64,000 nt of DNA from Canna indica (taxonomy: Eukaryota > Streptophyta > Magnoliopsida > Zingiberales > Cannaceae), in NCBI GenBank assembly GCA_034359265.1, contig CP136895.1, positions 45,340,001 to 45,404,000 on the forward strand, written 5' to 3'. Below, piece by piece: positions 53,969 through 63,884 of this stretch (positions are counted from its first letter, which is position 1; each line of letters begins with the position of its first letter). The notes below the pieces were generated by a model. It was not told the origin of the DNA. It was given only the letters and a program-made list of their open reading frames with translations, and made no database searches. The position numbers and the translations under genes were made by a program.

Positions 53969-55569
53969 ATTAACATAAGAATTATAATCAGCAACAGCAG
54001 CACAGTCGTCTTCTCTTCTCTGTATAACTTCAAACCAAGAGCTAAAGGAAAGAGAGAGCTTAGATGCTACTTTGCACAATGTTCCCACTGCAAAGTGGAT
54101 GCCACAATCACTTTTGTTGCCATTAGAGCACTTGTTAAGCATGCGTACCAGCGGACAAATATTCTATCTATAGCATTACTATTATTTGCAAATTAACCTA
54201 CCACTTCATCTAGTTTTCCTCCAAAAAAAAATTTCTTGCTACAGAGCACTTGTTATTGCGGCTTAATTAAGACAAAAATTAGATGTTACTACCGCATATC
54301 CATCCCTTTTTACTCTCCAACTTGACTGTTGATCTCAATTCTCAAACCCACAGAAAGAGTACGTTTCTGGAAAGTAGCGACCAAAAGCTCTGTGAGGATC
54401 ATCAGAGCACTAATGTCGTACTACAATTGCTTTCTAACATTCGCTTGATCTGGTTAAGTAAAAGGGTCATGATTTGGAGTACTTTTGCCCTTAAACCAAT
54501 CAATTTATCTCAAGTATGTATTCCCTTCTCTAAGTCCAAATTTCTATGGAAGGCTGCTCATGTAAAATATACTAACAAGTGAACATGAATAAAAAAAATA
54601 AACACAAATAGAAAAGAAATAAATATCATATTCATTTTCCTATCATTCGTTTATAAAAAATTATATTGACGAATCGCCCATGTAAGTTTTTCTCCTCCTG
54701 AGATGTCAAAACTCTTCACTGCTAATAAATTAAATACTAGTACTACTTCCCACTTCCCACTGCACCTATTCACCTACCCATTTGATCTAATGGCACAAAA
54801 ACATTCTGCAGCCGGCAGCACATCACTAGTTTCTTCCTCATTGTATTAAATAATTTTTAGTATTAATTATTTTAAGAGAAGATAAGCTTATACTTTCTTT
54901 CTATTTTTGTTAAAAAAAACAATAGAGAGGTAATAAAATTGAGGGAATTGGTACATCAATTAGCTAATTATCAAAGTGGAGCAAGACAAAAGTTTGAGTT
55001 ATATAAGGTTTTCATCGTCAAATATTAATCGCTGCTCGACAAATGATAAAAAAATGATAATCAAATGTAAATATGAGATTTTGAACTTTAATTTAAATCA
55101 AGTTGTGAGGGTTGATTCAATTTGAACCTGAATCTAATTCAGAATCCGGTCACACATATCGGGCTAAATCAAACAAAAAATGGAAGAAATTTGCAAATAG
55201 GCTCGGCTCGCCCGTTTTTGCCAGGCGGGCGAGCCAAGCCTGCTACGCCAGCAGCACCTGCGTGTGACACATGCGGGAGCCAACTGCTATTGGTGCATGC
55301 TTGCATCGCACGCAAGTCGACAGAGTGAGAAGCGTGTACGCTTCTCTTTACCTGGTCAATTTTGACGAAGTCAAAATAAGTGGCAACTGCAGGTCCACTT
55401 CCTTCAACCAATCAAAATGCGAACAAGGTAATGAATCTTCGCCTTCTTCTCTAAATATTCCTCTATTTCGAACAAAGGAACTTTCGCAATAATATTTGCA
55501 AAAATTTTTGCCACCGAACAAGCTCCATTTGGACCCGATAAAAGTACCAACCTCTTCTCCAACTTTCCA
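53969..55569. other. Intergenic DNA downstream of the MATE gene
   Basis: AT-rich sequence with no recognised gene or transposon domain. The 99-codon frame at 54283-54582 and the frames at 55122-55492 show no family resemblance. A strong GC-rich hairpin is the one notable structure, listed separately. Confidence 0.55.
55199..55241. other. GC-rich hairpin in AT-rich intergenic DNA
   Basis: AGGCTCGGCTCGCCCG (55199-55214) pairs with CGGGCGAGCCAAGCCT (55226-55241) with one mismatch, over an 11-base loop. It lies 1.3 kb downstream of the MATE gene. Function is unknown. Confidence 0.8.
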
Positions 55570-56090
55570 AAATCAAAAAATTTAGAAAACAGCAAAACAC
55601 CAAGAATTAACGTGGTTCAGACTGACGGAGTGTCAGTCCTACGTCGACGGGGAGAAGAGGGCACTGATATTTATTATTAAGTAGAGGAAAATTTCAGTCA
55701 GTACAAAAGATCAAGACAATAACCAGAAACAGAAAGCTTAAATGAAAAATACTACTTGTAATTGAAAGGAAACTTGCGGCATGCTTCTTCATGTGGATTG
55801 CTTGCAGGTTGTCTGAACACTCCTCTCTCTATACTTGGGGATGAAGATGGCCAACCATTCACCTTGCATGAGTGAGAGAACTTCTTTTTATAGGAGTTGT
55901 GAACCGACTCTCTTCCTATTGATCTGCTGCTAAGGATGAGGGAGCCGAGATTCGCTACTGCTAAGGATGAGGGAGCCGAAAAAATTGATTTGCCAAGATA
56001 TGCTGCATCGATCCAATTTCTCTCGAGAAATTCGGTTTGATACTCTCTTGATAAGACGAGGAGAACTTACATGATACTATTCTTGGACGG
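55570..56090 (-). mobile_element. Copia-type LTR fragment (minus strand)
   Basis: ATTAACGTGGTTCAGACTG followed by a CCTACGTCGACGGGGAG block is the reverse of a motif shared by many plant copia LTRs (CC-TGGACGTAGG...GAACCACGTTAA). On the minus strand a TATA-like CTATAAAAAG near 55887-55897 would be the LTR promoter. CTGCTAAGGATGAGGGAGCC is duplicated at about 55929 and 55958. LTR ends and target duplication are not clear. Confidence 0.55.
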
Positions 56091-56099
56091 ACATGATGG

Positions 56100-58905
56100 T
56101 AGGTACTAAAAGGGAAAAAGATCGGGCCGACGAAAGTGCTAAAGCAACTCTGTACATGAGCGTTTGCGATGAGTCATTACGGGAAGTCACCTCAAAAAAG
56201 ACGGTCGGATGTATGGAACAAGCTTGTTGTGATCTACCGGGATAACATCCTGACAAGTAAGATGAGACAAAAAATATATTTTTGACGCATGATCGATGAC
56301 ACTTCTATTAAGCATCATATTACTACTTCTTTTGCTGATCTTGAGGATATGAGAGTTACTTTTGAAGAATAAGATAAGGTCTTTATGCTTTTGATTACAC
56401 CCCTACTTCTTTTAAAAAAAATTGTGAAAGCTCATTTTGTGGCAAGAAAACTATCACTTTGGATGACGTGAAAATGAGCTTTTGTCCAAGGAGGTCATCG
56501 ACTCGCAACTTACCACGGAATCCTCTGAAAGCCATGGAGAAGCCCTGAATACTAGATAACGAAGCAAGTCATGAGACAAAAGCTAGGTAAATTTAGATAT
56601 AAATCTATGTCCAAGAACGTATGGTGCTTATATCGCAAAAAGATAGGACACATCAAGTCAGAATGTCGTAGGCTGAAATGGAGGCAATAAGAGGAAGAAA
56701 GACAGAACGGGGAAACATCCTACATTGATAAAGAGGATGAAGTAGAGGTACTCACTATTTTTGCTTGTTATGCTAGATCTCAAGACGAATGTGTTGGCTT
56801 TAGGTTTTCAACCTTAGCCTTAATCTCGGTTTTGATGATAACAAACATGGAACTAATGATTTCATTAAGAATATCTTTCAGGTTCCATATCAACTAGCGT
56901 TCGATGTCCTCGATTGGATAAATCGGATAAATCACAAAATAGGAAGGACATTGATCGTCACGCTCGGGTTCATCGCGAAACTTCCTGAAGATCAATGGGT
57001 GCACCAAAGTCGCATCGGACAAGCTCAAAGATCACATGGAAAGCTCTTTGTCATGATGCTCGTCGAAAGTCAGAACCTGAAAATGAAGCGCGAAAGAAAA
57101 AGGTTGAAGAAAACAATATCAGCCTAAATTCGGTCGATCGGGCGATCGACCGAATAGGGTAAGAAATGGGCAGTAGCCCTAGCGATCGATCGATCGATCG
57201 ACTGAAAGAGAAATCGCAAGCTTCTTGCGTCTGTCGGTCGACCGACCGAAGCCCAAAAAGGGCAGTAGGCTTGGCGGTCGACCAGTTGGTCGACCGACCT
57301 GCGAATAGCCGAAGACGCAGATTGCGTCGGTCGACCGACGGGTTGATCGAAGATCGCGGATCACGCGATTTATGTCTGGCGATCGACCCATCGGTCAACC
57401 GACCAAAGAGAAAATTGGAGCGGTCGAATGACCGATCGACCGACGATTCGACCGGGCATCTATAACGGTCGAAAATAATTCCGCTGACGCCCCGTTTCAG
57501 CTGGGGGTATAAATACACCTCATACACATCTTTTAATCTCTCTCTTACACTTTTACAGAAATTATTGAGCCATCAAGAAGAGAGATTTGAGCCTTCCAAA
57601 AGAAAAATTGCTTGCGCTCTGCTCCCTCTGCGAACACCTTCTCAAGCGCCAGCTGCTACCTCAACTCGGGAGTTAATTCGAGCTCATTCCCTTGACGAGT
57701 TGGAGGTTCCGAGACTTTGAAAAGAGCATGTTTTCTTGGTTTTATTCTTAGCTCTTTCAATTGTAATTTTTACCATTATTTTACCTTGACTTGAGTTTGT
57801 AAAAGACCTAGTGATAGGTCTTGGTGGGTAAGTGGTTATCTTGCAAGGTGTAAAGCCACTTGTGTGTGTAAACGTAGTGTTTACTAGGATTAGCTTAGTT
57901 GTCCCTTAGGGTTGAGGTGGAAGAGGACTCTCGATAAGAAGGCGGTAACTTTTGGGTGTGGAAGTGTCTTAGGTCGAGAGTGTGTCTCTTCGGTGAAAAG
58001 TCCTCGTGTATAAGGGAAATGAAAACTAATTTGAAAATCCTACGCGGGGTGCTTAGGTAGTGGAGTAGGCATTGGGGCCGAACCACTATAAAATTCTTGT
58101 GTTTGCATTGTTACATTTGATTGTGCGAAATTGTTTTTATCTTGCTTCCCAATTTAATCACATAATTGAAACGCACCTAAACATTCTAAGTAAATGATTA
58201 AATTGTAACTTAGGTGAATAAATTAGTAAACATACTATTCATCCCCCCTCTAGTGTCGTCATTTTGCCAACAGAATGATTGTTAGATTCAGGTTGCTCTT
58301 TTCATATGACGCAACACCAAGATTAGTTTACCATATACCAACCTGCTAATGGAAAAGATGTACTGATGAGAAATGACTCGTCATGTCAAGTAGCTGAAAT
58401 TGGCTTAGTAAATATCAGAATGCATGAGGGCATTACAAGGACCATAACCCAAGTATGACATATTTCCGGTCACAAAAGAAATTTAATTTCTCTCTCTTCC
58501 TTGTATGCATTAGGATACAAGTATTCCAGTAAAGATGGAATTTTCAAAATCACAGAGGGGTCATTAACAGTGATGAAATTCTCAAAAGGTAAAATAACTT
58601 TACGTCCTTTAAGGCACAACGATGACAGGTAGTGCGGCTATGGTAACCTCTCAACTCTCTGATGATGATCTTGCTAAATTATGACATATGAGATTAGGGC
58701 ATATCCATTAAAAAAGAGTATGTCATTACATGAACAAAAGAGACTCCGTGGGGAGTAGAAATTAGCTAAACTTGGTATATGTGAACATTGCATTTATGGC
58801 AAACAAAAAAGGATCTCATTCTCCATAGGATAACACTATGCTAAAGAAAAATTGGACTATATCCACTTTTGACCTTTGAGTGTATTCTCAAGGAGGAGCT
58901 CATAT
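56100..58905 (+). pseudogene. Ty1/copia gag-pol, degenerate, split by a solo LTR
   Basis: Gag traces begin with ESAKATLYMSVCDESLREV and continue with frame changes to a damaged zinc knuckle WCLYRKKIGHIKSEC, where the second cysteine is Arg. The family protease entry WILDSGCSFHMT is split after its first residues by the LTR at 56792-58272. On the far side it reads LLDSGCSFHMTQHQD, with TGA in place of the Trp codon. Then come ISGHKRNLISLSSLYALGYKY and the pre-integrase region with CEHCIYGKQKRISFS, and LDYIHF at the integrase start before gypsy LTR sequence begins. RT and RNase H are absent. Multiple stops show it is long dead. Confidence 0.88.
56792..58272 (+). mobile_element. Family-A solo LTR with perfect target duplication
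   Basis: It starts TGTTGGCTTTAGG and ends TTTTGCCAACA. The 5-bp duplication GAATG is exact at 56787-56791 and 58273-58277. At 1,481 bp it is the cleanest family-A copy and a reference for the others. From left: GATGATAACAAACATGG, a GATCGACC/GGTCGACCGACC-rich block at 57130-57470, a TATA-like GTATAAATACACC (57508-57520) with a plausible transcription start after it, GTGTAAAGCCACTT, CCTACGCGGGGTGCTTAGG, and CCCCCCTCTAGTGT near the end. The open frames 57051-57527 and 57166-57465 are products of the CGATCG block. Confidence 0.93.
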
Positions 58906-59284
58906 TGTAATACCTGCAAATTTTTAAAAATTTTATTTAATTATTTCAGCGAGATAATTTGGTCATGCGTCGGGATGGGTCAGATGAAACACCGGAGGGT
59001 GTGAATTTAAGTTATCTAAGTTTGATTATTCCTTAGATGAGTAGTTGGGTTCGAGACGAGTCCAAAGGTTCAAATGGAACTCGAAACGGACTTGAATTGG
59101 TTGAGTATTCATACCTCAGGGGAGCACGGCTCATAGCAGCAGCCGCACACCCCCTTGGGCGTTCATAGGAAGAGGCACACGCATGGGGAGGGAGGAAGGG
59201 AAACCTCGGCAGACTACTTTTGCAGTGTTGGACGTCATCAAACTTCACGATCGAAGGAGGGTTCGTGGGCGGATCTTATTGAAA
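58906..59284 (+). mobile_element. Start of a gypsy-type LTR, interrupted by CACTA-4
   Basis: TGTAATACCTGC begins a new element against the copia pol. Internal motifs (GGTTCGAGACGAGTCC, GGTTCAAATGGAACTCGA) resemble those in the solo gypsy LTR near 4612-4645, so it is probably a related long LTR. CACTA-4 inserts at 59285 and the rest is outside the window. Confidence 0.55.
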
Positions 59285-59299
59285 CACTACTAGAAATTG

Positions 59300-59535
59300 A
59301 GTCTTCAGCAACGGCCGCTCAAGCCGTTGCTATTTGCAACGGCATTCTTACGGCCGCTCAAGCCGTTGCAGATATGTTGTATCTGTAACGGCTTTCTAAC
59401 AGACATGCGAGCCATTGCGGATGATTTTAATTATCAGCAACGGCTTTCTAACGGACAAGTGAGCCGTTGCTGATGATAACTTATTAGCAACGGCTTTCTA
59501 ACGGGCGAGTGAGCCGTTGCTGATAAGTTTATAAA
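59300..59535. repeat. CACTA-4 left subterminal array
   Basis: Facing AGCAACGGC / GCCGTTGC palindromes with TTTCTAACGG cores, one unit shorter than in CACTA-3. Confidence 0.85.
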
Positions 59536-59755
59536 GGTCACAGATCGCGCCCGACCCTTCTTCCTCCCGCTGTTGCCGCCGCCGCCTCCTCCTCTCGCCT
59601 CTCGACGCCGCTATCGTCCGTCCTCGACCGCCGATTTCAGGTATTCATCGCCACCCAGCCGTCTCTTCCCGTTGCGGCCGGCGGGAAATCTGACTGAAAC
59701 CCTATTTTTAGGGTTTCGGCCAGCGGCGGTCGGCCGATGGCCGCCGCCGGATCTT

Positions 59756-59790
59756 GTACAGTGTCCGGACACACTGTCCGGACACTATAC
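59756..59790. promoter_or_regulatory. GC-rich hairpin in the CACTA-4 leader
   Basis: GTACAGTGTCCGGACA pairs with TGTCCGGACACTATAC with one mismatch over CAC. Relative to CACTA-3 the pair G43396-C43414 is replaced by T59764-A59782, so pairing is kept by two changes. The second leader hairpin is mostly lost here. Confidence 0.82.
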
Positions 59791-59905
59791 TCCGGCGCCG
59801 GAAAGAGTAGATATATAATTTTTTATTTTTTTATTTATATGTTAATTAATTATTTAGATTAATTGTTTAATTTGTTAGATTAATTATTAGGGTTTAGATT
59901 AATTT

Positions 59906-59979
59906 CGGAATTGTCCACTTCGGCATTGTGCCGGAATCGTCCATTTCAGACGCGCGCCGAAATCGTCCACTTCGGACAA
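59906..59979. repeat. Short minisatellite in the CACTA-4 leader (about 3 units)
   Basis: Units on GAATCGTCCA-TTCGGAC with one intact CAGACGCGCGCCG. The array stops where the internal deletion begins. Confidence 0.8.
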
Positions 59980-60108
59980 AGTCTTCAGAACGGATGAAAA
60001 ATCTCATTCTTTGATTGTCATCGTCGATTCCTACCGGTTAATCATCAGTATCGAAGGAATCGTAATAAATTTACTAAGGGCATAGTCGAAAGAGATGGGC
60101 CACCACCG

Positions 60109-62001
60109 ATGTTGTCTGGTGAACAAATGTTAGCACGTGTTTCAGCACTTCCAAATATAGTATTTGGTCGCAATGAAAGAGTGTCAGGTTTTGGCCAAAC
60201 ACATAACTGGGTGAAAAAAAGTATCTTTTGGGAATTGCCCTATTGGAGTTCATTATTGATTCGACATAATTTAGATGTCATGCACATTGAAAAAAATGTG
60301 TTTGATAATATTTTCAACACTTTGATGGATATTTCCAGAAAAACTAAAGATAATGTCAAAGCCCGACATGATATGAAAATACTTTGTAAAAGACCAGAGT
60401 TGGAGTTACAAGAGGTCAACGGACGATATCTAAAACCGAAGGCCCTATATGTGTTAAATAAACAACAGATCAAAGATGTTTGTCAATGGGTAAAAGAACT
60501 CAGATTACCCGATGGATATGCTTCAAACTTATCTCGATGTGTGAATGTCGATGATTGCAAAATATCAGGGATGAAGAGCCATGATTGTCATGTATTCATG
60601 CAGAGATTACTTCCGATCGTATTTCGAGATCTTCTACCTGATAATATTTGGGGTCCGTTGACTGAATTAAGTATGTTTTTTAGAAACATCTGTGCAAATG
60701 CCCTTCGAGTCGAAGATATGTCAACACTTGAAAATAATATTGTTGAAATCATATGCAAGCTGGAGCAGTTTTTCCCTCCTGCATTTTTTGACTCGATGGA
60801 GCATCTACCGATACACTTGGCATACGAGGCACGAGTTGGTGGCCCCGTTCAATATCGGTGGATGTACTTATTTGAAAGATACATGAATCGTCTGAAGAAA
60901 AAAGTAAAGAACACCGCAGCTGTTGAAGGATCAATATTTGAATCGTATATCATCCAAGAAATTTCAACATTCTGCTCATTTTACTTTCAATCGGCAGTAC
61001 AGATAAGATTTGATCGTCTTCCACGTAATGACGACGGGGGTGTTCGACATTCAGATGGACGTTTAAATATATTTTGTCACTCTGGTCGTGCTTTTGGTTC
61101 TCGTCCATCTCGACACTTAAGCGATGAAGAGTATCATTTGGCACACTTGTATATATTACTCAATTGTCCAGAGATTGAACAATTCATTGAAATATTTGAC
61201 AATGAGATGGTGCAAAAATACTCTATTCACAACGATGAAGAATTGGAGAGATTACGGAATCGTGATTTCCCTACTTGGATTCAAACTTACAGCAAAGATC
61301 ACAGAGCTGAAATAGATGAAAGAATATTTGAGTTTGTTAGTGGACCGTCGCGACTTCTGTCGTGCTATAGCGGATATTTTGTTAACGGGTATAAATTTCA
61401 CACGGTTGAATATGCATTTACAAAGAAGACGATGAATGCTGGGGTCTGTGTGAAAGGGACAACCTATATTGAATGTGATATGGATTTTTATGGACTGGTG
61501 GAAGAAGTGATAGAGTTGCACTACTTCGGCTTGAAATCAGTTATTCTATTTAGATGTCATTGGTTCGATACAACAGAAAGGGGCATGAAAGTTCATCTAA
61601 AATACAAACTTGTTGAGGTTAATTACAAATCTAAATTGGCAGCAAATGAGCCTTTTATATTGGCATCACAAGCCGAACAAGTATATTACGCAAAGTATCT
61701 TGCTCGAAATAAAGATAGAGCAGATTGGCGTGTAGTCTGTAAGACAAAAGGTAGAGGAAAAATTGATCCAATAGTAGGAGAAAATGAGCTGATACCTGAT
61801 ATGACACATGGTTTCTATCAAGAAGATGATCCTCTTGCTGTAGATCGTATTATTTCAATACTCGAGGATGCAGACACAACGTCAATTCAATTAGAAGTTG
61901 AATATGCTGATGATGACGATCATGAAATTGAGAAAGCTGGAGATGAAGAAGATGAAAAAGAGGAAGAATTCGAAGACTATTATTCAGATGATGAGGAATA
62001 A
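60109..62001 (+). CDS. CACTA-4 TNP2 C-terminal half, open for 630 codons
   Basis: From ATG 60109 the frame is unbroken to the TAA at 62001. It holds the last part of Transposase_21 (GFGQTHNWVKKSIFWELPYW, LDVMHIEKNVFDNIF), then the DUF4218-type region (PEQF-like KLEQFFPPAFF, HLPIHLAYEARVGGPVQYR), the DUF4216-type region (GTTYIECDMDFYGLVEEV, RCHWFDTTERGMK) and the acidic tail (DDDDHEIEKAGDEEDEKEE). The N-terminal ~500 residues, including the Transpos_assoc-like domain and much of Transposase_21, are deleted. It therefore cannot cut DNA alone. The lack of any stop over 1.9 kb contrasts with CACTA-2 and suggests recent origin. The acidic tail is shorter than in CACTA-2. No promoter is evident for it beyond the element's own leader. 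Confidence 0.9.
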   Translation: MLSGEQMLARVSALPNIVFGRNERVSGFGQTHNWVKKSIFWELPYWSSLLIRHNLDVMHIEKNVFDNIFNTLMDISRKTKDNVKARHDMKILCKRPELELQEVNGRYLKPKALYVLNKQQIKDVCQWVKELRLPDGYASNLSRCVNVDDCKISGMKSHDCHVFMQRLLPIVFRDLLPDNIWGPLTELSMFFRNICANALRVEDMSTLENNIVEIICKLEQFFPPAFFDSMEHLPIHLAYEARVGGPVQYRWMYLFERYMNRLKKKVKNTAAVEGSIFESYIIQEISTFCSFYFQSAVQIRFDRLPRNDDGGVRHSDGRLNIFCHSGRAFGSRPSRHLSDEEYHLAHLYILLNCPEIEQFIEIFDNEMVQKYSIHNDEELERLRNRDFPTWIQTYSKDHRAEIDERIFEFVSGPSRLLSCYSGYFVNGYKFHTVEYAFTKKTMNAGVCVKGTTYIECDMDFYGLVEEVIELHYFGLKSVILFRCHWFDTTERGMKVHLKYKLVEVNYKSKLAANEPFILASQAEQVYYAKYLARNKDRADWRVVCKTKGRGKIDPIVGENELIPDMTHGFYQEDDPLAVDRIISILEDADTTSIQLEVEYADDDDHEIEKAGDEEDEKEEEFEDYYSDDEE

Positions 62002-62076
62002 TTGTAAAGTATATATTTTATTAAATATATCTCTACTATTTATACAATAATCTGATTATATGTCTATTCGACAGAT

Positions 62077-63613
62077 ATGTCTGGTCGTGGTTATCGTCGC
62101 AGGAGAGCTTCGGAGTCTCCGATCGGTGAGACTCCTACACTTACTCATGCTGCTGATCCTCCTGTTGCTGATCCTCATGCCGATGATACTGCCAAGGCTA
62201 GTACATCCAAACGCAGGCGGCCACGTGGGCCGAACAGGTGGCAGCCTCCACCAGCCACAGAGTCACGTAGATTTATTAGCGTGATTGGGGAGCGGTAATA
62301 TATCATGAATTATGAATCATTACAAATTCATTATATCATAATATAATATTAAAATTTATTTTTGTTGTGTAGGTTCGAGCAAGAAGAAGTGTCGAGGAGC
62401 ATTTCTTCTACTATTCGACGATACATGCACGGGGCATGGCCTACGTGGTCTCACGTGCCTAGCGAGCACGTCGACATGTTATGGCGCGAGTTTGAGGCAC
62501 GTATTATTATTTTTTTTACATGCATGATGATTAATATTGGTACTGATATTATTATTTTGCAGGCTCGCTTTACATGGGCCGAGGACCAGAGGCCATTCAT
62601 TTACGCTGCCTGGGAGGCTATTTCCCGTGCGAGGTACAACGTGCAGCTGGGGCAGGCTCGGTCCCAAGCGATGGCCCGAGCTGGGACCACTAACATCGCG
62701 GAGACTCGGGGATACGGTCCCGATTGGATTACTTCGGATATATGGGACCAGCTCGTGGGAATATGATCGACGGATCGATGGCAGGAGGTTTCTCGGAATG
62801 CGGCTAGAAATCGCATGTCGGGGTTAGCAGCGCGTCACACCGGCAGCTCTATTGCATTTGCAGTGCACGCGAACCGTATGGTAAGTATACCTTTTAATTA
62901 TATATTTCATTTGTTACTATGTGTACTAATTAATGTATTTGTTTTGTAAATATAGACGACGGTGTCGGATGACGGGACTGTCCAGCGACCCTCCCCGATG
63001 GCGGTGTTTGAGCGGACTCACCGTCGAGCACATGGGACGGGGGAGTACATCGACAACCGCGCTGCATACATTATGGTAACTATATATTTGTTTAAATTAT
63101 TCATTATATATTTATAATTTAAGTTTTATTATAAATATTAAACAAAAAATCAAACTCGAGTAGGAGACCTACAGCCAGACGGTGGTGCAGCGCGAGGGCA
63201 CCCCCGAGGACTTTGACGCAGCAACGTGGGTCGAGGCCGCAGGTGGCTGGGACCATGGCCGCGTATATGGCTTTGCAGATAGTGGTCATGCGCGAGCCGT
63301 ACTAGGGCCACTTGGGGCACCGACCCCTTCGGTCGTTGGTGAGCGGCCGTCCACCTCTAGATCCAGTTATGATCATAGTAGCAGAATAAGGACTCTAGAG
63401 GACACGGTCGCGCGTCAGAGTGAGATGATGGAGCGCCATAGTCAGATGATGGCGGAGATGCATGCTATGCTACGCAACATGTCAGGTCATCCCGAAGCAG
63501 GCATCTCTTCGGCATCATCTCATCCATCATCCTCGAGTCAGTCCACGCCGGTGTACACTCAAGCACTCCAGACCCCGCCATATGATCCAGACCATCCTCC
63601 ATCGTCATCGTGA
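62077..63613 (+). pseudogene. CACTA-4 TnpA-like gene, five exons, one nonsense codon
   Basis: Exons 62077-62294, 62373-62496, 62563-62880, 62956-63075 and 63164-63613 join in frame for 409 codons and a TGA stop. Intron 2 begins GC rather than GT. The protein opens MSGRGYRRRRASESPIGET and continues RYMHGAWPTWSHVPSEHV, TWAEDQRPFIYAAWEAISR, RTHRRAHGTGEYIDNRAAY, AGGWDHGRVYGFADSGHARA, a coiled EMMERHSQMMAEMHAML segment and a Ser/Pro tail. It fits the plant Ptta/En/Spm family (PF03004 type) that binds subterminal repeats and the promoter. A TGA at 62764-62766 replaces a Trp codon present in CACTA-2 and -3 (GIW-S/STDRW), so the product would end at about residue 181. It begins 76 bases after the TNP2 stop. 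Confidence 0.88.
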
Positions 63614-63884
63614 GATTTTTTTTATATTGACTTTGTTACTGAGATATTGGACTTGTTTAATTTATTTTTTTTGGATATTGATACTTCAATTTTGCATTTG
63701 AATAGTTTTTATACTATTGTGGATAATTATAAATATAAATATAATTGTTTTGATGTATATCTTGGTGTATTTGTGATGTGTGAATGAATGTGTGTATGAG
63801 TGTATGGCTGTGTGAGTTATCAGATAATGTATCAATGTATCAATGGAAATTTTAAGTTTTAAATTTTTTCATTACCAGGCTCAC

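Noticed and set aside
54283..54582. 99-codon ORF downstream of the MATE gene
   Set aside because: No similarity to any family I know, AT-rich codons, no promoter or partner copy.
57051..57527. 158-codon ORF rich in RSxDRS repeats
   Set aside because: It is the translation of the CGATCG/GTCGAC block of an LTR. Other LTR copies do not keep the frame.
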